This document shows, one piece after another, positions 48,722 through 63,264 of a DNA stretch of 64,000 nt; the first letter of the stretch is position 1, and the number at the start of each line of letters is the position of its first letter. The stretch covers positions 77,648,818 through 77,712,817 of the forward strand of contig CM031858.1 of assembly GCA_018697195.1 (NCBI GenBank), read 5' to 3'. The DNA is from Certhia americana. Its lineage: Eukaryota; Chordata; Aves; Passeriformes; Certhiidae. A program made the translations under genes and the position numbers. Below the pieces are notes generated by a model. It worked only from the letters and a program-made list of their open reading frames with translations, searched no databases and was not told the origin of the DNA.

Positions 48722-49430
48722 CTGGTTTCAGCTGACATAGAGTTAGTTTTCTTCATATAGCTGATATAGTAGTGGTTTGGCTTTGTTAGCAATTTTGTTA
48801 CCACATTGATATTTTAGCTGTTACTGAGTGGTGTTTACAGACCATCAACATATTTTTTGGTTTCTCATGTTGCCCCATCATAGTGTAAGAAGTTAGAAGA
48901 GGACACAGCTGGGACAGGTGTTCCATCTGCCTGTGCAGCTGGGCACACATTGCAGCTTAGTCACATTCTTGTTAGCACGGGGAACCCCAGCAGGGACCTA
49001 GGCCAAAGACTCAGGCTGTGCCTGTGCAATGATGCTGAGGGTTAAGGAGTTCATCTCCACGGGGCTGCTGTGTTGCTCCTGAGCCCTCCATCCTCCCTGA
49101 GGCTCCATACCTGCTCCTGCAGCCCCATGCCCTGGTGAGCCAGCCCACACCTCCTGCAAGCAAGGATACTGTCACACTCTGCTCCCACCCCCAGGGACAT
49201 GCCCAGCACTCAGTAGCCATTTTGTACTTCAGATTCCCACCTGGGTCCTCCTGGTTTGCTGAAGAGACTACAGATGTGACCTTTCTTTCCCTTAGAGGAA
49301 TTACATTGTATTAGGATCATGTTTCAGTACTTCCACTAAAGCAGCCAAGGGATATTCCAGGGATATCACACATCAAATGGCATGCTCAGCAATAAAAGTT
49401 GGAAAAAGAAGGAAGGGGGATATATTAGGA
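48722..49430 (+). mobile_element. Degraded avian ERV LTR, probably interrupted
   Basis: It opens with 'actggtttcagctgacatag', followed by 'ttagttttcttcatat', 'agctgttactgagtggtg' and 'ggacacagctgggacag', an order I associate with a common avian ERV LTR. The expected continuation 'aagggatattcc...atgctcagcaataaaa' is found only from about 49345. The 400 bp between (about 48925-49340) are GC-richer and unlike the LTR. No target duplication was found, and the family name is uncertain. Confidence 0.5.
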
Positions 49431-51849
49431 GTTATGGCATTTGCCTCCTTAATTAATTCTTATGGATGATAAAGCTCTGCTACTCTGGAGTTATATGATG
49501 ATGTAAAATAGTGAATAAATTCCTTATTTTGCTTTGATGTGCAGATAATTTTTGCTTCCCATATTAAATGCTATCTTTACCTTAACCCACAAGTTTTCTC
49601 ATTTACCCTTTCCATACTCTCCCACATCCTACAGTAGGGGGAGTGAGCAAGCAGCTGTGTGGGTTTTAACTGCCAGAGGGATTAGTCCACAACACATATT
49701 AACATTTCAAAAATGCTATTGCTACTTTCTCCAGTCCAGTCTCTTTTACAGTTTCATTAGAATACCAGATAAATTTCCATACGCTCTACACTTACATAAA
49801 ACCAGCAATGAAAAGGAAGCTGGAAAGCTAAAACTTTTTTGATCCAATCAACGTATTTCAAGAAGTTAGCTCTTGCCTTAACAAATATGTATTGCACATG
49901 TAACATTCAAACTCTACTCTACATTGGAAAAATAATTTAAAAGAACAATAATTAATTATTATGCATGGAAATAAGTATCAAATCCAAGGATTTTTGCAGT
50001 GTTAAAGACAAATTTCATATATTGTTCTTCCCTTGTTTTTCTTATGTAGTATTAAAACCAAAATAAAAGCAATCAAGTTCTGGAGGATTTAAAACAAATG
50101 TTCTATTTAATGGATTATCCTCCATTGGATTTTTTTTTTTAATTTTAAGGAACATTTGAGTCACATAGCTTGCATTTTGTCAATCAGAAATCCTCACTGC
50201 ATGTCAACAAAAACAATATTCGATGCTGACTCAGGTAATGTAAGTAGTTTGTGACCCACTGTCATACTCCATTGACAGTACATCACTCACTCTTATGTAA
50301 GTCCACAGAGAGCAGAAGTGTTCATTACATGAACACAAAGAGAAGAGCTATATGAAGAAGGGTGATTGAGAGGGCCTCTTCATTATCTAAATTTCATGCC
50401 ACAGACAATTCAATATAATGTCTTTCAAACCCTATCAATATAAAGAAAAAATTATCTGGGAGTAAAATCTCAAGGAGGAGGAAATGAAATAGAATTTAAC
50501 CTCTCTTATGAGCTATACACTATAAGCTATATACTCACACTGGTCATAAGAAGATCTGAGGAGAAAAAAATGTCTTTTACCTTGGCGAAAGCTACTTCTT
50601 TTTTCCTTTTCAGGAAAGAAAAGCTCAGGAGAAAGAGATGATCTTTTCATGATGCCATCACAAGCATAACTGAAAATGCAAGCATTTAAAAGCCATCATA
50701 ATCAATGAGAATTCCTCATTTATCTCCAGAAAGCTTTAGGACACATATCACTGTTGACACAAAATCATGAAATGGCAGCAAGCATGCAATTCTGAGAATG
50801 CCATGGATACTGTCAAAGCAAAATATGCATGCGCTGTTTTTTCTTCATTGCCGTTGGCCAATCTTAAATAAAATCTTTTGCCTCACCTTTACTCCCTGCT
50901 GTCTAGAAAGCATTTTAGGGATCAGGCTGCTTTACTCTTATTGGGATATATCCTAAAGCAAAATCTAGGTACTTCAAAGAAGGAAAGCTCTCATAAAGCT
51001 GTCACAGAATGAAATACCTGAATAAAGAGGAAAATGAAGACAGAGCCAATAAATATTTTTTGCTGTGCTGTAAACTAAAGCAGTTTAAACAACATCGTAA
51101 TGGCATTTTTATTGTACAGAAAACCCTTTTTGATATCATGCAGTCACTTCATGCCATGAAAACAAAAAATCTAGCATGCCATTTATAGATCCAGCCTGAA
51201 TATATTCTAGCCATGGCTAGAGTGATATGACTTCCGGAACTACACAGTTTTGCCAATTTGACGATTGTAGTGAATGCTCAGTCTGTACCTTTCTTAAAGT
51301 CTGAGCTTCAGGGCACAAAAGCTCCCCATAGACTGGCTGAGCAGTAAGGGGAAAAATGTAGAATTCACACCTTAAACTTTGCTGCCGAAGAGTTCCTCTG
51401 TACCCTCATTCAGATATACTGGAGGACGTAAGTAATTTCAGCACTGCTATCTAAGCAACAAATTGATAAAAGGTTAGCCCCAGCTGATTTTGATAATCAG
51501 GAAACAATTTAACTTTCAAACTCAGATGGATGGTGGGAAATTGTTTTCACAATCTATTTCTTGGCCAAGTGTGAGACTAGTTGTAAACTGCCACTTAAAA
51601 ATGTTTGAGATCTGTTGCAAGTTTGGCATTTCTTTTTCCCAGCATTCTTGACTAATTCAACATTGCACTAACAAACAGCAGGGACAGCCAAAAGCTGTGT
51701 ATAAAAACTTAGTGAATAAATAACCTTAAAGCCTTTTGGCTATGACTGTGTAACAATAAGGATGAAGCAGAATTTAAAGGTTTCATGTGCAGCCATAGAA
51801 TAAATACTTTATTCACATGTGAGTTGCTAGATCATTTCTATTGAATGTC
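49431..51849. other. Unique AT-rich DNA, no gene supported
   Basis: No open frame exceeds 96 codons. A GTAAGT splice-donor consensus occurs near 51429 after GGAGGAC, but no convincing exon surrounds it. Confidence 0.45.
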
Positions 51850-52200
51850 TGTGGAGTTTGCACTAGCAAGTCTCAGTCTAGCAGATTTACTCCAGAATTT
51901 GGCTTGTCCTTTGAGAGAGTACAGCCCTCAGTTTCATGTCCCTCCACTGGATCTGCTTCAACAGGTCCATGTCTTTCCTGTACTGAAAACCCCAGAGCTG
52001 AAGCACTCCTGGTGGGATGTCACTAGAGTGGATTAGAGGGGCCAAATCAACTCCCTTGCCCTGCTAGTCATGCCCAGGCTACTGCTGGCTCTCTTGGGCC
52101 GTGGGCGTATTTTGCTGCTAATTCTTTGTATCTGAGCTTTTGTCAACAAATACCTTCAACTTTTCTCTCAGGTTTTCTCCCAATATGTTTGTCCCTGTAA
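51850..52200 (-). mobile_element. CR1 LINE fragment, minus sense
   Basis: The plus strand reads reverse-complement CR1 3' UTR words in the right order: 'cagagctgaagcactcctgg', 'tggtgggatgtcactagagt', 'gattagaggggccaaatcaa', 'ctcccttgccctgctagtca' and 'ctggctctcttgggc', then an AT-rich segment that follows the same layout. It is diverged and lacks the terminal octamer. Confidence 0.8.
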
Positions 52201-53811
52201 AGAAATAAGCTTAATAAGGGAAAAATAACAATATTTTTAAACTTTAATTAAAATATTAATGGGCTTCTTTAATCATTACAGTTGCTTAGAAATGTTTTAA
52301 ATGCCTTCATGACTGTTTTTTCACAAACAGTAAAAATTATGGCTGTTGTTAAAAACTATAACATATTTAAATGGTGCTTATGGCTCTTTATTCAATTCTA
52401 GGAGAATCTAATTGATTCTTTGGCTTATTTTCTTATAGACTCTCTTCAAAGGCCTGTATTTCTATTAAGAAAAGAAGTCTATCCATGGTAATTGAACTTG
52501 TTGCATACTAAACAGTTTTATCTCTGCCTTAATACAGTTTTTCCTTCCTAAAAGCTGTAAGAGATAAGCGCCCCTGAAGTTTATGTGTAGTTCAAATAAA
52601 AAATAAGGTAGATAAATGGAATGAGATGAATAAATGGAAGGAAATCTACTATGAAATTAAGATATAAATTGTAACTATGGAAACAGCCTTTGTAATTAAG
52701 AACGATTTAGAAAGGCATGGAAGATGTTTAATCAGTATGTAAATTAACTGATGATTTTTTTAGAAAGGTAATAAAAGTTAATGCAATAAAATCCTTTAAA
52801 ACTTTCTTAGTGGCCTAAAATAAAAACAAACAAATAAAAGACCTCCAGAGCCTAACTTCAAGTTATTTGCTATTTTTCACGAGTACAAGATTAAAAACCA
52901 GGCCTTACTTTACAGCATTTTCAATGTGTATTAAATTCACATTACAAATTAAACCAAAATTCTCTTTTGATATTTATAAGCATTAATACATGGATCCTCG
53001 CACACATTTTAGTGATTCCAGTAAATTTCACTGAGGTGTGGTAAAACATTTTATAAAGAAAAATAATAATTCAGGAAAGAAATATTACTTTCCAACAATG
53101 AGATGGGAGGGAAAATGAAAAATTTTCCAGCTCAGCCAGCATGTGAGAGGCACAGTTGAGAAAGGTATTTTCTTTCTAGACTAGTTGTGTGGTCTAGGTC
53201 ATGAACTGGGATGTAAACTGAAATGAAATAACACCAAATGCTGAGTGTCTGTTTGAATTCACTCTGAATGAAGCAGCAGAACTCCAAAGTGAAACACTGA
53301 CATGAGATGGAGCCAGACTGGGCTTTACACAGCAAAGGTAAAACAGTGACTTCTCAATAAATTTGCTTTGACTACTTGCTTTTAACACACTTTCTTGTAT
53401 TCTGTGTGTGTTATGCTGTTTTTTCAATAATACTTCAGCATATGACACTCCCACCAACATCACATCCTTGTAACTTGAAGTAAGCTGGCTGAGGTGCCAG
53501 AGCCAATTTAGTCTTATAACCTTTAAGACCATACTACTAAGTCTTTACTTAGTACAAGAGATCCTCACTTCTTTGCACATATTTTGTTATGTATGGGCCT
53601 GTAAGTTACAGACTATATTTTTAGCTCATCCTGTAAGGCTTTACTTCAGATATGTTAAAAAGACCTTTTGATAAGACATCAGATTTCTGTGGCGCTAAAA
53701 AGTTGTGTGAGGAAAACCAAAAAAACCTGTGTTTTACTAATACATATTATTTGTCTATGTGTACAAAGCAATGCCTGATTTTCACAACTATCTCAGAGAT
53801 TTGTACTTTTT

Positions 53812-53843
53812 GTACTCTTTGACTTCTGTAGTCAAAGAAGTAC
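53812..53843. other. Short imperfect inverted repeat
   Basis: TACTCTTTGACT pairs with AGTCAAAGAAGTA across a short loop, with one bulged base. It could form a small hairpin. No terminator-like or RNA-gene context is visible. Confidence 0.6.
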
Positions 53844-56692
53844 AGACCTCCTATGCACACCTGTTAATATCTCTGTACCAGTATCTCATGCATCTATTAA
53901 AAATATCACTATCAGTAAAACTGCAGCCATCCTAAAGAGTTTAAGCTCAAACTATAGTGTTACAGCATTTCCAAAATTTTATATTGACAAGGTCTGATAT
54001 AAAATCACAGCTAAACCCTACAAATACATAGGGACAAGTTACAGATAGAAAGCACATCTTAATAAAATCAGAGTTAAAAATGAGAGTAGGTACCTTGCAA
54101 ACATGAAGTGCATTCTACCTATTTCTTCCTCATATTACCAGTTACTTTAAAATGCCGACATTAACTGATTTTGTGGCAGTGAACAAAATTCACCTTGGTA
54201 GTCCAGCTTTTATTCTTTCTCTCAAGGCTGAAATTCAGCAGTCACTATCAGAAAAAATCTCCAAAGCAAACAGATAATGCTTAACTAGGCCCCAAAAGTC
54301 TTTAATCTATTGTATTTTTATACTGATGTATGTAAAATTCTATTTTAAAAGTAATTATGTGACACAGCGTGGCAAAGAACCTTTCCTGTGTATTCACAGG
54401 TCCGTTTTATCTATCATTCAGCTGCTCCAATTGTAGAAATTACCAGAGGCACTAAAACGTCTGAGGACTCAAATTCTATGATTAAGCTTTAAAAGCCCAC
54501 AAGCAAGATGCTTAAGTTTGGTAAATAGCAGCACCTTTTGGCTCAGCCATCCCCCAAGAGCAACAGTAGACTGCAATGATCACCGTCACAGTCAGAGGAA
54601 GGAAAAGCTGCCCAATAAAAGTCCTTAGCTCCTTATACAGACCATCAATATAGAGAAGACAAACATGTTAAAGTGCATACTGGTTTCCTACATAAAATCA
54701 CCTTGAAATTTTTAGAAGAGGCAGTAAGTGCAGTCAAAAGAAATACGATGTTAGGAAAAACTGCTGCTATTCCAGATGGTAAGATAAAGGTACCCTGACT
54801 GCTGGAAATTAGGGTTAATTCTAGTGAATGAAAAGCATGTTAGGGACACTGCTGATGTTTTTCCCAAATCTAGTTTGGGAAAGTGGAAATCCAGTTTTAT
54901 CAAATCTGGTTTGACATCAGCCAAGACGGTAAAAACATCTACACTGGTTTCAAAGTACACATTGTGGAGTTCAATATATTATTATTTGCTCAGCTACTTC
55001 TTCATCGTTTTCAACAACTGGACAGATACTATAACAGCTTTTTAAACTAAGAAGTGTTAGACAATATTTTTCAACATTATTGAAGACAGCTTAGCTATTA
55101 TGGTCCAACTTCTTGTAAATTTGAGTGCTAGCCACAAAGACTAGCAAGATCCAGAACTCCACAACCTAAAAACAGAAATAAGACAAATTATGATAAGAAG
55201 ATGTTATCAGAAGTCTGATGAAACAATACGTCAGTTAACAAAAAATCCACAAACACTGTATGCATGGAAACACTGATTAAACAAGAAAAAGTGGAGTTGT
55301 GAAATTCTGCTTCTTTTATGAAAATTCAAAGAAGGTTTTTCACCACTTCTCCCTGGAGCTTTTCCCCAAGCTGAAGTTGATGTTACCCTCTCTTCTACTC
55401 TTCTAAAATGCTTACTGTTGTTTGTGATAAACATTGAACAATTCTTTAATATGTTTGCAAATAGCAACATAAATAAAAATATTCCTCTGTTGCTTTTGAG
55501 ATTTCTATTAACTTGTCCAAGCCATTCTGGATGATTTGACTAACAAACCTAGCAATCCAGACTCACAGCTTCAGGGCCTGAGGAGCAATTGTCCAAGCCT
55601 TTCTTTTAAGACTGCCACATCACTCCACAAGAAGAGGGGTTTGGAGGCTGAGATAATTTTCAAAGATAATGGATTTCCAGAGCAAGCAATTAAACAGCTA
55701 AGACTGAGACTATCAAAATCTAATGAGATTGAAAAAGACTGAATAGAAAACCTGGAAATCTAGTCTACCTTTTGATGATTGTATAGAAAAACTGTGTTTT
55801 TTGCTCAGTCCCCTCTGTTTGCAGCACACTCCCTCTGGTTACCACAGATAATGTGTTGCTTACTACAAAACCATTTCCGTAACACCTTCTGCCAGCTCCA
55901 AATTATTCTGTTTGTCCATCTGAGATGAGCATGCTCAGTTACTCCCAGAGAAAGGCACAAACACGTCTTCCAGGAGTTTTTGCTATGATGAAACATGTCT
56001 GACACTGACTCTTTTTTTTTGGCCTTTTCCAGCACTTTGCATCATTTAAGAAGGATAACACTTCAAACAGTGAACCAGAGATAAATGGTGTTTCTCATAC
56101 TCTCCCTCCTCATATCTTTTCAATATGAATTGATCTAAACTTCAGTAAGATTTTTACAGTCTTCAAGGAAATGTTTGTGTTCAGTTCCAGATTTAAAAAT
56201 CTGTTACTCAGAGCTTCAGAACTGGGTACTTTACTGCATAAAATTTTTGATGTAGTAATATATTTAAGGAAGAGCAGCACTTTCAATTTAGGTTGTACTT
56301 TGCCGGATATCATTAGTTTTGTGATATTTCCTATGTTATTCTGCAACTGAGAGGTTGGTTTGTCTAAAACTTCTACATAAACCCATGAATTTTCATAAAG
56401 ATTTCCTCAAAGGGATGTACTCCTGCTCGCTCTAATTGTCTATTCTATATGTTTGCATGAATAGAATTTAATTCACACAAACATTTTGAGTATCAACATT
56501 GAAAGCTGAAACCCATCTAGACTATATTTTTATACTGTCTTTTACTCTCTTAAGTATTTCCTTCAGCCATTTTTTAAAAAATAGAAACGCTAGCTCAAAA
56601 TAAATTATTTTATAGTGATAGTTCACAATTTGACAGCAACCTACACATTGAAAAGTTATTTTTCTGCATTATCCATAAAATCTTTTGCACTG

Positions 56693-56737
56693 GTAATATA
56701 TATATATATATAACAATATATATATATGTAATATATA
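56693..56737. repeat. (TA)n microsatellite
   Basis: Two blocks of TA dinucleotides are separated by ACAA, giving a run of about 45 bp. Confidence 0.9.
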
Positions 56738-57204
56738 ACAGATGTAAAAGCATGCTTTTCTCTTTTATCCACACAACTTCCTTTTTCCCTCTACTCATTA
56801 CACAGATATTTTTTCCAACTTAAAACCTCAGAAAAAACAGTATCTTCCAAAAATATTTATTTTCTCTGCAAACACATTATTGCATGATGAACTTTTTCTC
56901 TATTAAATAAACTAACATCACCAGAAGTGCTTTTGTTGAACTTCTCTTGTCAGTGATCATAAGCAGGAAAAGAAGCTAGCTGGCATTTACCTCTCTTTTT
57001 ACACAGCTTTCATGAAAACCAGGGAGTAAAGCAGGTAGCACAAATATGAAACATTGGTCTGGAGTACATGCCCTGGACTTCAGACTGAATATAGATATAT
57101 GATTTATTCCCATTTTATCTTTCATACAACAAAAAAATAATTGTAATATGCCAGATACTTTGACACCTGTTCCGTCTTCTGAGAGCATGTGAGACCCTAG
57201 ATGT

Positions 57205-57908
57205 TCCTTTTTTCAGAAGGACCATGACAAGCTTGAGAGGTAGACAGACCCATATGAACCTCATCAAGGTCAGCAAGATTGTGTGTGAGATGCTGCACCT
57301 AGATCAGGGTGATCCCACGCATAAATATAGGCCGGGCATGACCAGCAGTTGAAGGAGGTGACTTTCCCAAATCTACTCCAATCTTGTGAGACCCCACCTG
57401 GAGTAATGTGTCCAGCTCTGGGAACCACAGCAAAAGTATGATGTGGGCTGGTTGGAGTGGGTCCAGAGGAGGGTGACAAAGACGATCAAACTGTTGGAGC
57501 ACTTCTCCTAGGAATACAGACTGACAGTTATTCAGCCTGTGGAAGAGAAGGCTCTGGGGAGACTTTATTGTGGTCTCCTAGTATCTTAAGGGGGGACTGC
57601 AGGAAGGCTGGAGATAGAATTTTCACAAGGATACGTGGTAATAGGACAAGGGTAATGGCTTAAAATTGAAAGAGGGCAGGTTTAGATTGGGTATTAGGAA
57701 GAAATTCTTCACTGTAAGGATGGTCAGGCATTGAAACAGGTTGCTTACAGAGGCTGCAAGTGCCCCATCTCTGTAACTGTTCCAGACCATGCTAAAAGTT
57801 TTGAGTGACCTGGTCTAGTGAAAGATGTTCCTGCCCAAAGTGTAGGGGATTGGAACTAGATGATCTTTAAGATCCCTTTCAACCCAAGTAATTTTATAAT
57901 TCTGTGAT
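57205..57908 (+). mobile_element. CR1 LINE 3' end (about 700 bp)
   Basis: The sequence runs from CR1 coding-tail wording ('catatgaacctcatcaaggt') through 'gaccccacctggagtaatgt', 'cagctctgggaaccacag', 'tccagaggagggtgac', 'attcttcactgtaaggatgg', 'gaactagatgatctttaaga' and 'cctttcaacccaagtaa', to the terminal 'attctgtgat' octamer repeat. It is in plus orientation and is the best-preserved CR1 3' end in the window. Stops and indels show it is inactive. Confidence 0.93.
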
Positions 57909-60900
57909 CAATTTTCTTGAAAACTTCATTGCAAGCATGCATGTAATTCAGTGAAAATCTCAATAGCTTTCTTCCAAGAGCATGCATACTTTCACATAAT
58001 TTAATTTACTATTTTTATAAATTCAATTCTAACTCTCCAATGTTTTTTCCTGAATTTTTGATGTCTGAAAGCAGTGCAAATAAGTTATTTAAGAGTAAAA
58101 AATAGTTTCATGTCTGGTAGAAAAAAACATTGTCCTTAACAAATAAATAATCTAAACATTAGGTTTTACATATTTTACTACTGTGATGAGGAGAAATGCC
58201 TCAGCTTCTGCATTCTTTATCACCCTAACTGTAGGGTCTATGGCAATATCTACAAATTCTAGAAGCACACTTGTTTTGCTTGAATGTATGTAAGGAAAGT
58301 ATGGCCACAGAGGGATTTTCATCACTATTGTTAGTTATATCTCTGAACTGGAATTCATTCATGCGCAGCACTCTCAGAAGGATAGTGGTTTCTTTCATCA
58401 AAGCCAGGGAAATGGAGAGGTGGGGTATAAACCTTTTAGTTCACAAACACTGCATACGAACTCTAAAGCAAACAAAAAAGCCCCCACAGAACCAAAAAAA
58501 ATCCTTTTTCTTTAATATGTAAACAGCTTTGTTCCTGATTGTAGCTTGTTAAAAATCAGTAAGAATCATTCTTGAGCCTTATGCCGACTTATCAGTGAAC
58601 TCTCAGTCATCTCAGCTAAATTCATGTTTTACAGAGTTCCTACAGTGAAGCCCATTAACTTGGGAGGCATAGTTTGTCCAAGTGTTGAATGTAATGTGCA
58701 AATCACTACTTTACCACTTCTGGAGGTGTTCACAAAGGATTATATTCCCAAGAGCACAATAAGGCAATCTATCTAAGCAATTTCATTTACTATTCTAAAC
58801 TGAAAGGCGGAATGTTCATGTTAGTCTACTACCTCGCTCATTCTAAAACTTCATTAAAATATAAATAAGACATTTATTAGCATAGTCAGTATTTTGTCAA
58901 TCAAAAAACTGGAAAATATTTCAAAGGTAGTAGTCTTTCAATAAGCTAATCAAAGAGGATAGGAGTAGAATAATATTCAAAATTATTTCTGAACATATGT
59001 ATTCCTTTTATGTATGGGAGGGAACTTCTGGCTGCTTCTATAGAAGGATCGTATGTGTACGTGTTCAAAAAAGGAAAACTTTCAAATGTTTACTGTGTTC
59101 CTTGACATTTTAAATCAAGTGTGCAGTAACCAAATGCTTATGAGATGCCATTAATCAACACTGAATGTTCTCGCATTTATGGATGGATTAAGCACAGTAA
59201 GATCTAATTAGCTTATGCTTAAACAACATGAAATTATAAATAGCAGTCACGTTTCTTAATTTACCTCTCCTACAATTTTCATTCTACTTTCAGAAAAAAA
59301 ATTGAACATTCTTACATGTTTGTTAGAAACAGGATAAACACAACAGAATGTTACATAGGGAATGGAAAATTTGAATACATTTGCCAAATGTACCATGCAA
59401 ACTTATTTCAGCAAAAACATTGGTATGTCTCCAGTTTTTTAATAGCTTTTCCTCTGTGCAGAAAACAAACAAGATGGGGGAGAAAAAGGATGTAGCCCTT
59501 CATGTTGAAGACAACAGAAACACAAATAGCTTTCAATTTTTTTCTCCCTCTGTTTTTGTATTTAATGGAAAGCTTAGAAACAAATATCTTTAAGCACTGC
59601 ATCTCTCCAGACATATCATTTCACTACCAGCTAAAAAGGCTGAAAGGACAAGAATGTGAAAGATACCCTAAATCCATGAGAAAGTATTTGATGAAGTGCA
59701 ATTTCTTCTCCTGGCAGATATAACTATACTGTAGTCACTGAGACATTTTTCCTTGTTTAAAATTCTTCAACAATATATGATAAAAAACAACCAATAGAAC
59801 ACATTATAACAAAAAGATCTAAAGAGAAAACACTGTTCACTTCCTGTGCTTTGCTTTCTCACTTTTAGTAACACCAAGGTTCACAAGACAAGGGAAAATA
59901 TTCTGCTTGGCAAATAACTGTGAAAGATAAGAAAAGTATCTGTTCAGTGCCTTAATCTTAAGTGGAAATGGTTAAGCGATGTTGAATAGTTTGTCCAGTC
60001 ACAGTTTATTTCAAATTTCAGTTTCCTTTTAAAAAAAAATTATAAATTCTATTGGCATCTTTTCTGCCTCATCTGATATTTCTGTTGTTTGTGGAGGCAA
60101 CTACTAATTGTAAAACAGCCATCTAGTGAGATAATATTCACTGATATAAACTTTGAGAACCTTCAAATGCAGAGTGATGTTTGGTTTCACAAATATGCAG
60201 CTGGTCTCTGAGATTCTTTTGGTAGATACTGTACTCCTCTGAAAGATGGGTTAACCACTCACAGTTGATTTTCAAAATTTCTGGCACATGTACTTCTCAG
60301 GGACTTAAAACTAGGAACAGTAGTTGAACAAAACACAGCAGAGGAGGCAGGGGAAATAGCCTTGTGAATGAAATAGTAAATGAGCTGGAGATGTAATAAA
60401 AGAAGGATCTATGTCCTTATTTTCTCTCTGATAGAGCCAGTTTCCACAATTAAATTAGCATGAAGAAAATGGAGGACACAGCTGAAATTTGGAAAGCTCC
60501 ATTGGAAACTGATTAGATCTCAGGAAGTAGTTTGCTTAAACTCTTTTACTCCATAAAGTAAAAGATAAGACAGCCAGTTTCTACAGATAACAAGTGCTGA
60601 ATCCAGTGATGGATTATTCCAGTTTGCATTTGGATAATTCTCAACTCCCTGATATGAAATATTTACAAAAAACACTGGTTTTTCTAAGCTAAAAATGAAA
60701 TAATTCAGTATAGCTACAGATAGTATGGAGCATACAGATAACATTAGAGGGATATTTTCATATTCTAATGTTATAAAGCATTGCTCTGTATGGAAACGGT
60801 GATAAGAAACACAATTGAGGATCAGTAACTACAATAAATTTTTTTCATTAACCCATGGAACAGAGCAGATGTGAGACATTAGAGGCAAAATAAGAGACTT

Positions 60901-63264
60901 CTGACCCAGCAGAGATTGTCTTTATAATGTATTCATTAGCAGTGACCCTCCCATAGCTTTTTTTCTGACTTCATTTACCATCTTCAAGAAAGTTAAGACT
61001 GAAAATAGAGAATGTTTAACACAACAGTATAGCAAACTCTGTCAGTATATAGGCTGTCAAAGAAAAGAGCTTCTCAGGGCATTTAACAGAGGGTGCAAAA
61101 CCAACAGGAGCAGAAACAACATTCTTACACACTGAAAAGCAATTATCTTCATACAACAAGCTGTGTAACTAAATAAGCTCTGACTGCCCACTACCTATGT
61201 AAAGGGACAAAGTGAAGTAATATAATTACTCCTTGTCATTTACCAAAAAATTGGTCTACTATTTATTATGTAATTTGATATCTATTTGATCCTGCTTAAA
61301 ATCACGAAATAATCTAAAATTCAAATATTACCTTATTAGCTGTCTGATATTTTGCTCTATGTTATTTTATTCCTTTAATGATTAGTGAGCTTAAATCCCC
61401 GATTTTTCCCTTCCCAATTGAAAGATTAAACTTGCCTAACTTAGATGAAAACTGCAAAACCCCAGTCGCCCATAGCCATTTGCTTTCTTGAGGAGTATTT
61501 AACTGGGTGATGGAAATGAAAAATGAAACTCAGAAACTCAAGATCATAGTATTAGAATGAAAACACATAGATATCAGCAATGGAAGTATATTTGTATTCC
61601 AGCCTAACAGTTAGCACATGATCCATAGCTGGCATTCCAACTGTTCCCTGAGAACTATTCTTTCACTCTCCACTCTTTAAAAAAATTGAAAACAAGAATA
61701 AAACAACACTGTCACAGCTAATGATGATCCTCTGACACCACAATTTAGTTTTGACATACCTCATTCCTACACAAACTTTCACATCCTATTTGGCACTGGA
61801 AAACAGTATGTAAAAAATGGGAACTTTTACTATACGCTGGTTGCTTATTCTAGTCACCTTTCCTCCACGTTGTGAAAACAATTTAAAATTACCTCATTTA
61901 TTACCTTTGGCCATACCATGTCAAAACACAGCAGCCTGAGCATAAACAGAATTCTTCACATTCAGTTCCATGAATACTCTCCTAAACATCAAGTTGACTT
62001 TTTCTGGATCATCTGTGATACTTTAAGGATGGACATAGATACAAAAGTAATACTAAATACTTATGGATATCCTGGTTGTATGGGAGGAAAGAGTTAGGGG
62101 TCTGTCTACCCTGCCTACCTACCCTCTGGATTCAAGGAAAGCAGGTGGCATTATCCTGTCAAATATGCATAAATCATCAGGAAATACCTTGGAGGGAAAA
62201 GTGCTGCCCATGGATGAATAACTTAGCATCTGTTCACAAAGGATTCACCATGGAGTAGGGCAATTTGCACAGAACATTTTCACGTTGTCTATTCTCAGTG
62301 GTGGATTTAGTTATGTTGGTCCAGAAAGGCAGACGTGAACTAAGAGCAAGATGGTAGATGTGTAAGAGTGTTTTTGCCATGAAAGAAATATTATTTCTTG
62401 CTCCAAGATTTGTTTTGGGGGGACATTATGATTAAATAATGTCACAATTATTCCTTTACAGTGCAATTTCTTTACACTAGCTAAATGCACTCATATAATA
62501 GGCAAACATTTAGTTGAACCACTAGGTAGGTGTGTGCAGTAGCAGAATGGGACACTGAGCAGTTTTAGCAAAATGCAGAAAATAGAGGCCAATATACCTA
62601 CAAAATTACTGCAGCATGCTGTCTTATATTGCTAAGGACTCTTTCACGGTTCAAAGATTTGCTCCTTCTCTCTGTTGAGTGCTGGTATGCCTTAGAAAAC
62701 TTGGCTTAGCTGGCTGTTCATCCATGGCCTATTAATATAAAATGTGGTAAATCCCTTTACTTCTCTGTCAGTCAGAACCTCCCTTGTAAAATAGAATAGT
62801 TTTGATTTATTTCCAGAATTTTAAAGGAGTAACTCTTATCAGGAATGCTCAGACGTTTTGGTACCATAAAAGCATCTATATCAGCTGGGTATGTCATGTG
62901 AATTTGTAATAAATTCTGCAATTAAATAGAAAAAGTTGTCTAGGGTACTTTTTTGTAGGAAATTAATGATATACAAGTTCTTCAATTCACAACAGTAATC
63001 TTCAATATATAAGAGAGAATCTGTTACAGCTCAGCATAAGCTAACACTAAAGAAACTTAAATTTGCCCTCAATTTGTCTACATTGCTGAGAAGTGTTGAA
63101 CTGGTTTAAGTGGCCATGAAGCTGGTCTAGTTACATAATATTCTCTGATCCCATTATATTCGTTATAATGAATGATTTCCCAAACCTTCCTATTTTGATA
63201 ATTTTATGGTTTTAATTTTGTATAACAGAAAAGCAAACAATTCATAATGAACATCTCAGCCATT
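57909..63264. other. Unique AT-rich DNA, no gene supported
   Basis: No open frame exceeds 83 codons, and none has a recognisable domain. I see no repeat ends or RNA genes. Confidence 0.5.

Larger units (their letters stand above)
52201..57204. other. Unique AT-rich DNA, no gene supported
   Basis: No open frame exceeds 112 codons (minus strand, 53194-53532, no domain). A (TA)n run at 56693-56737 and a short inverted repeat at 53812-53843 are the only structured items I see. Confidence 0.5.

Noticed and set aside
51420..51436. GTAAGT splice-donor consensus after GGAGGAC
   Set aside because: A six-base match is expected by chance in 64 kb; no acceptor or open coding stretch of note precedes it.
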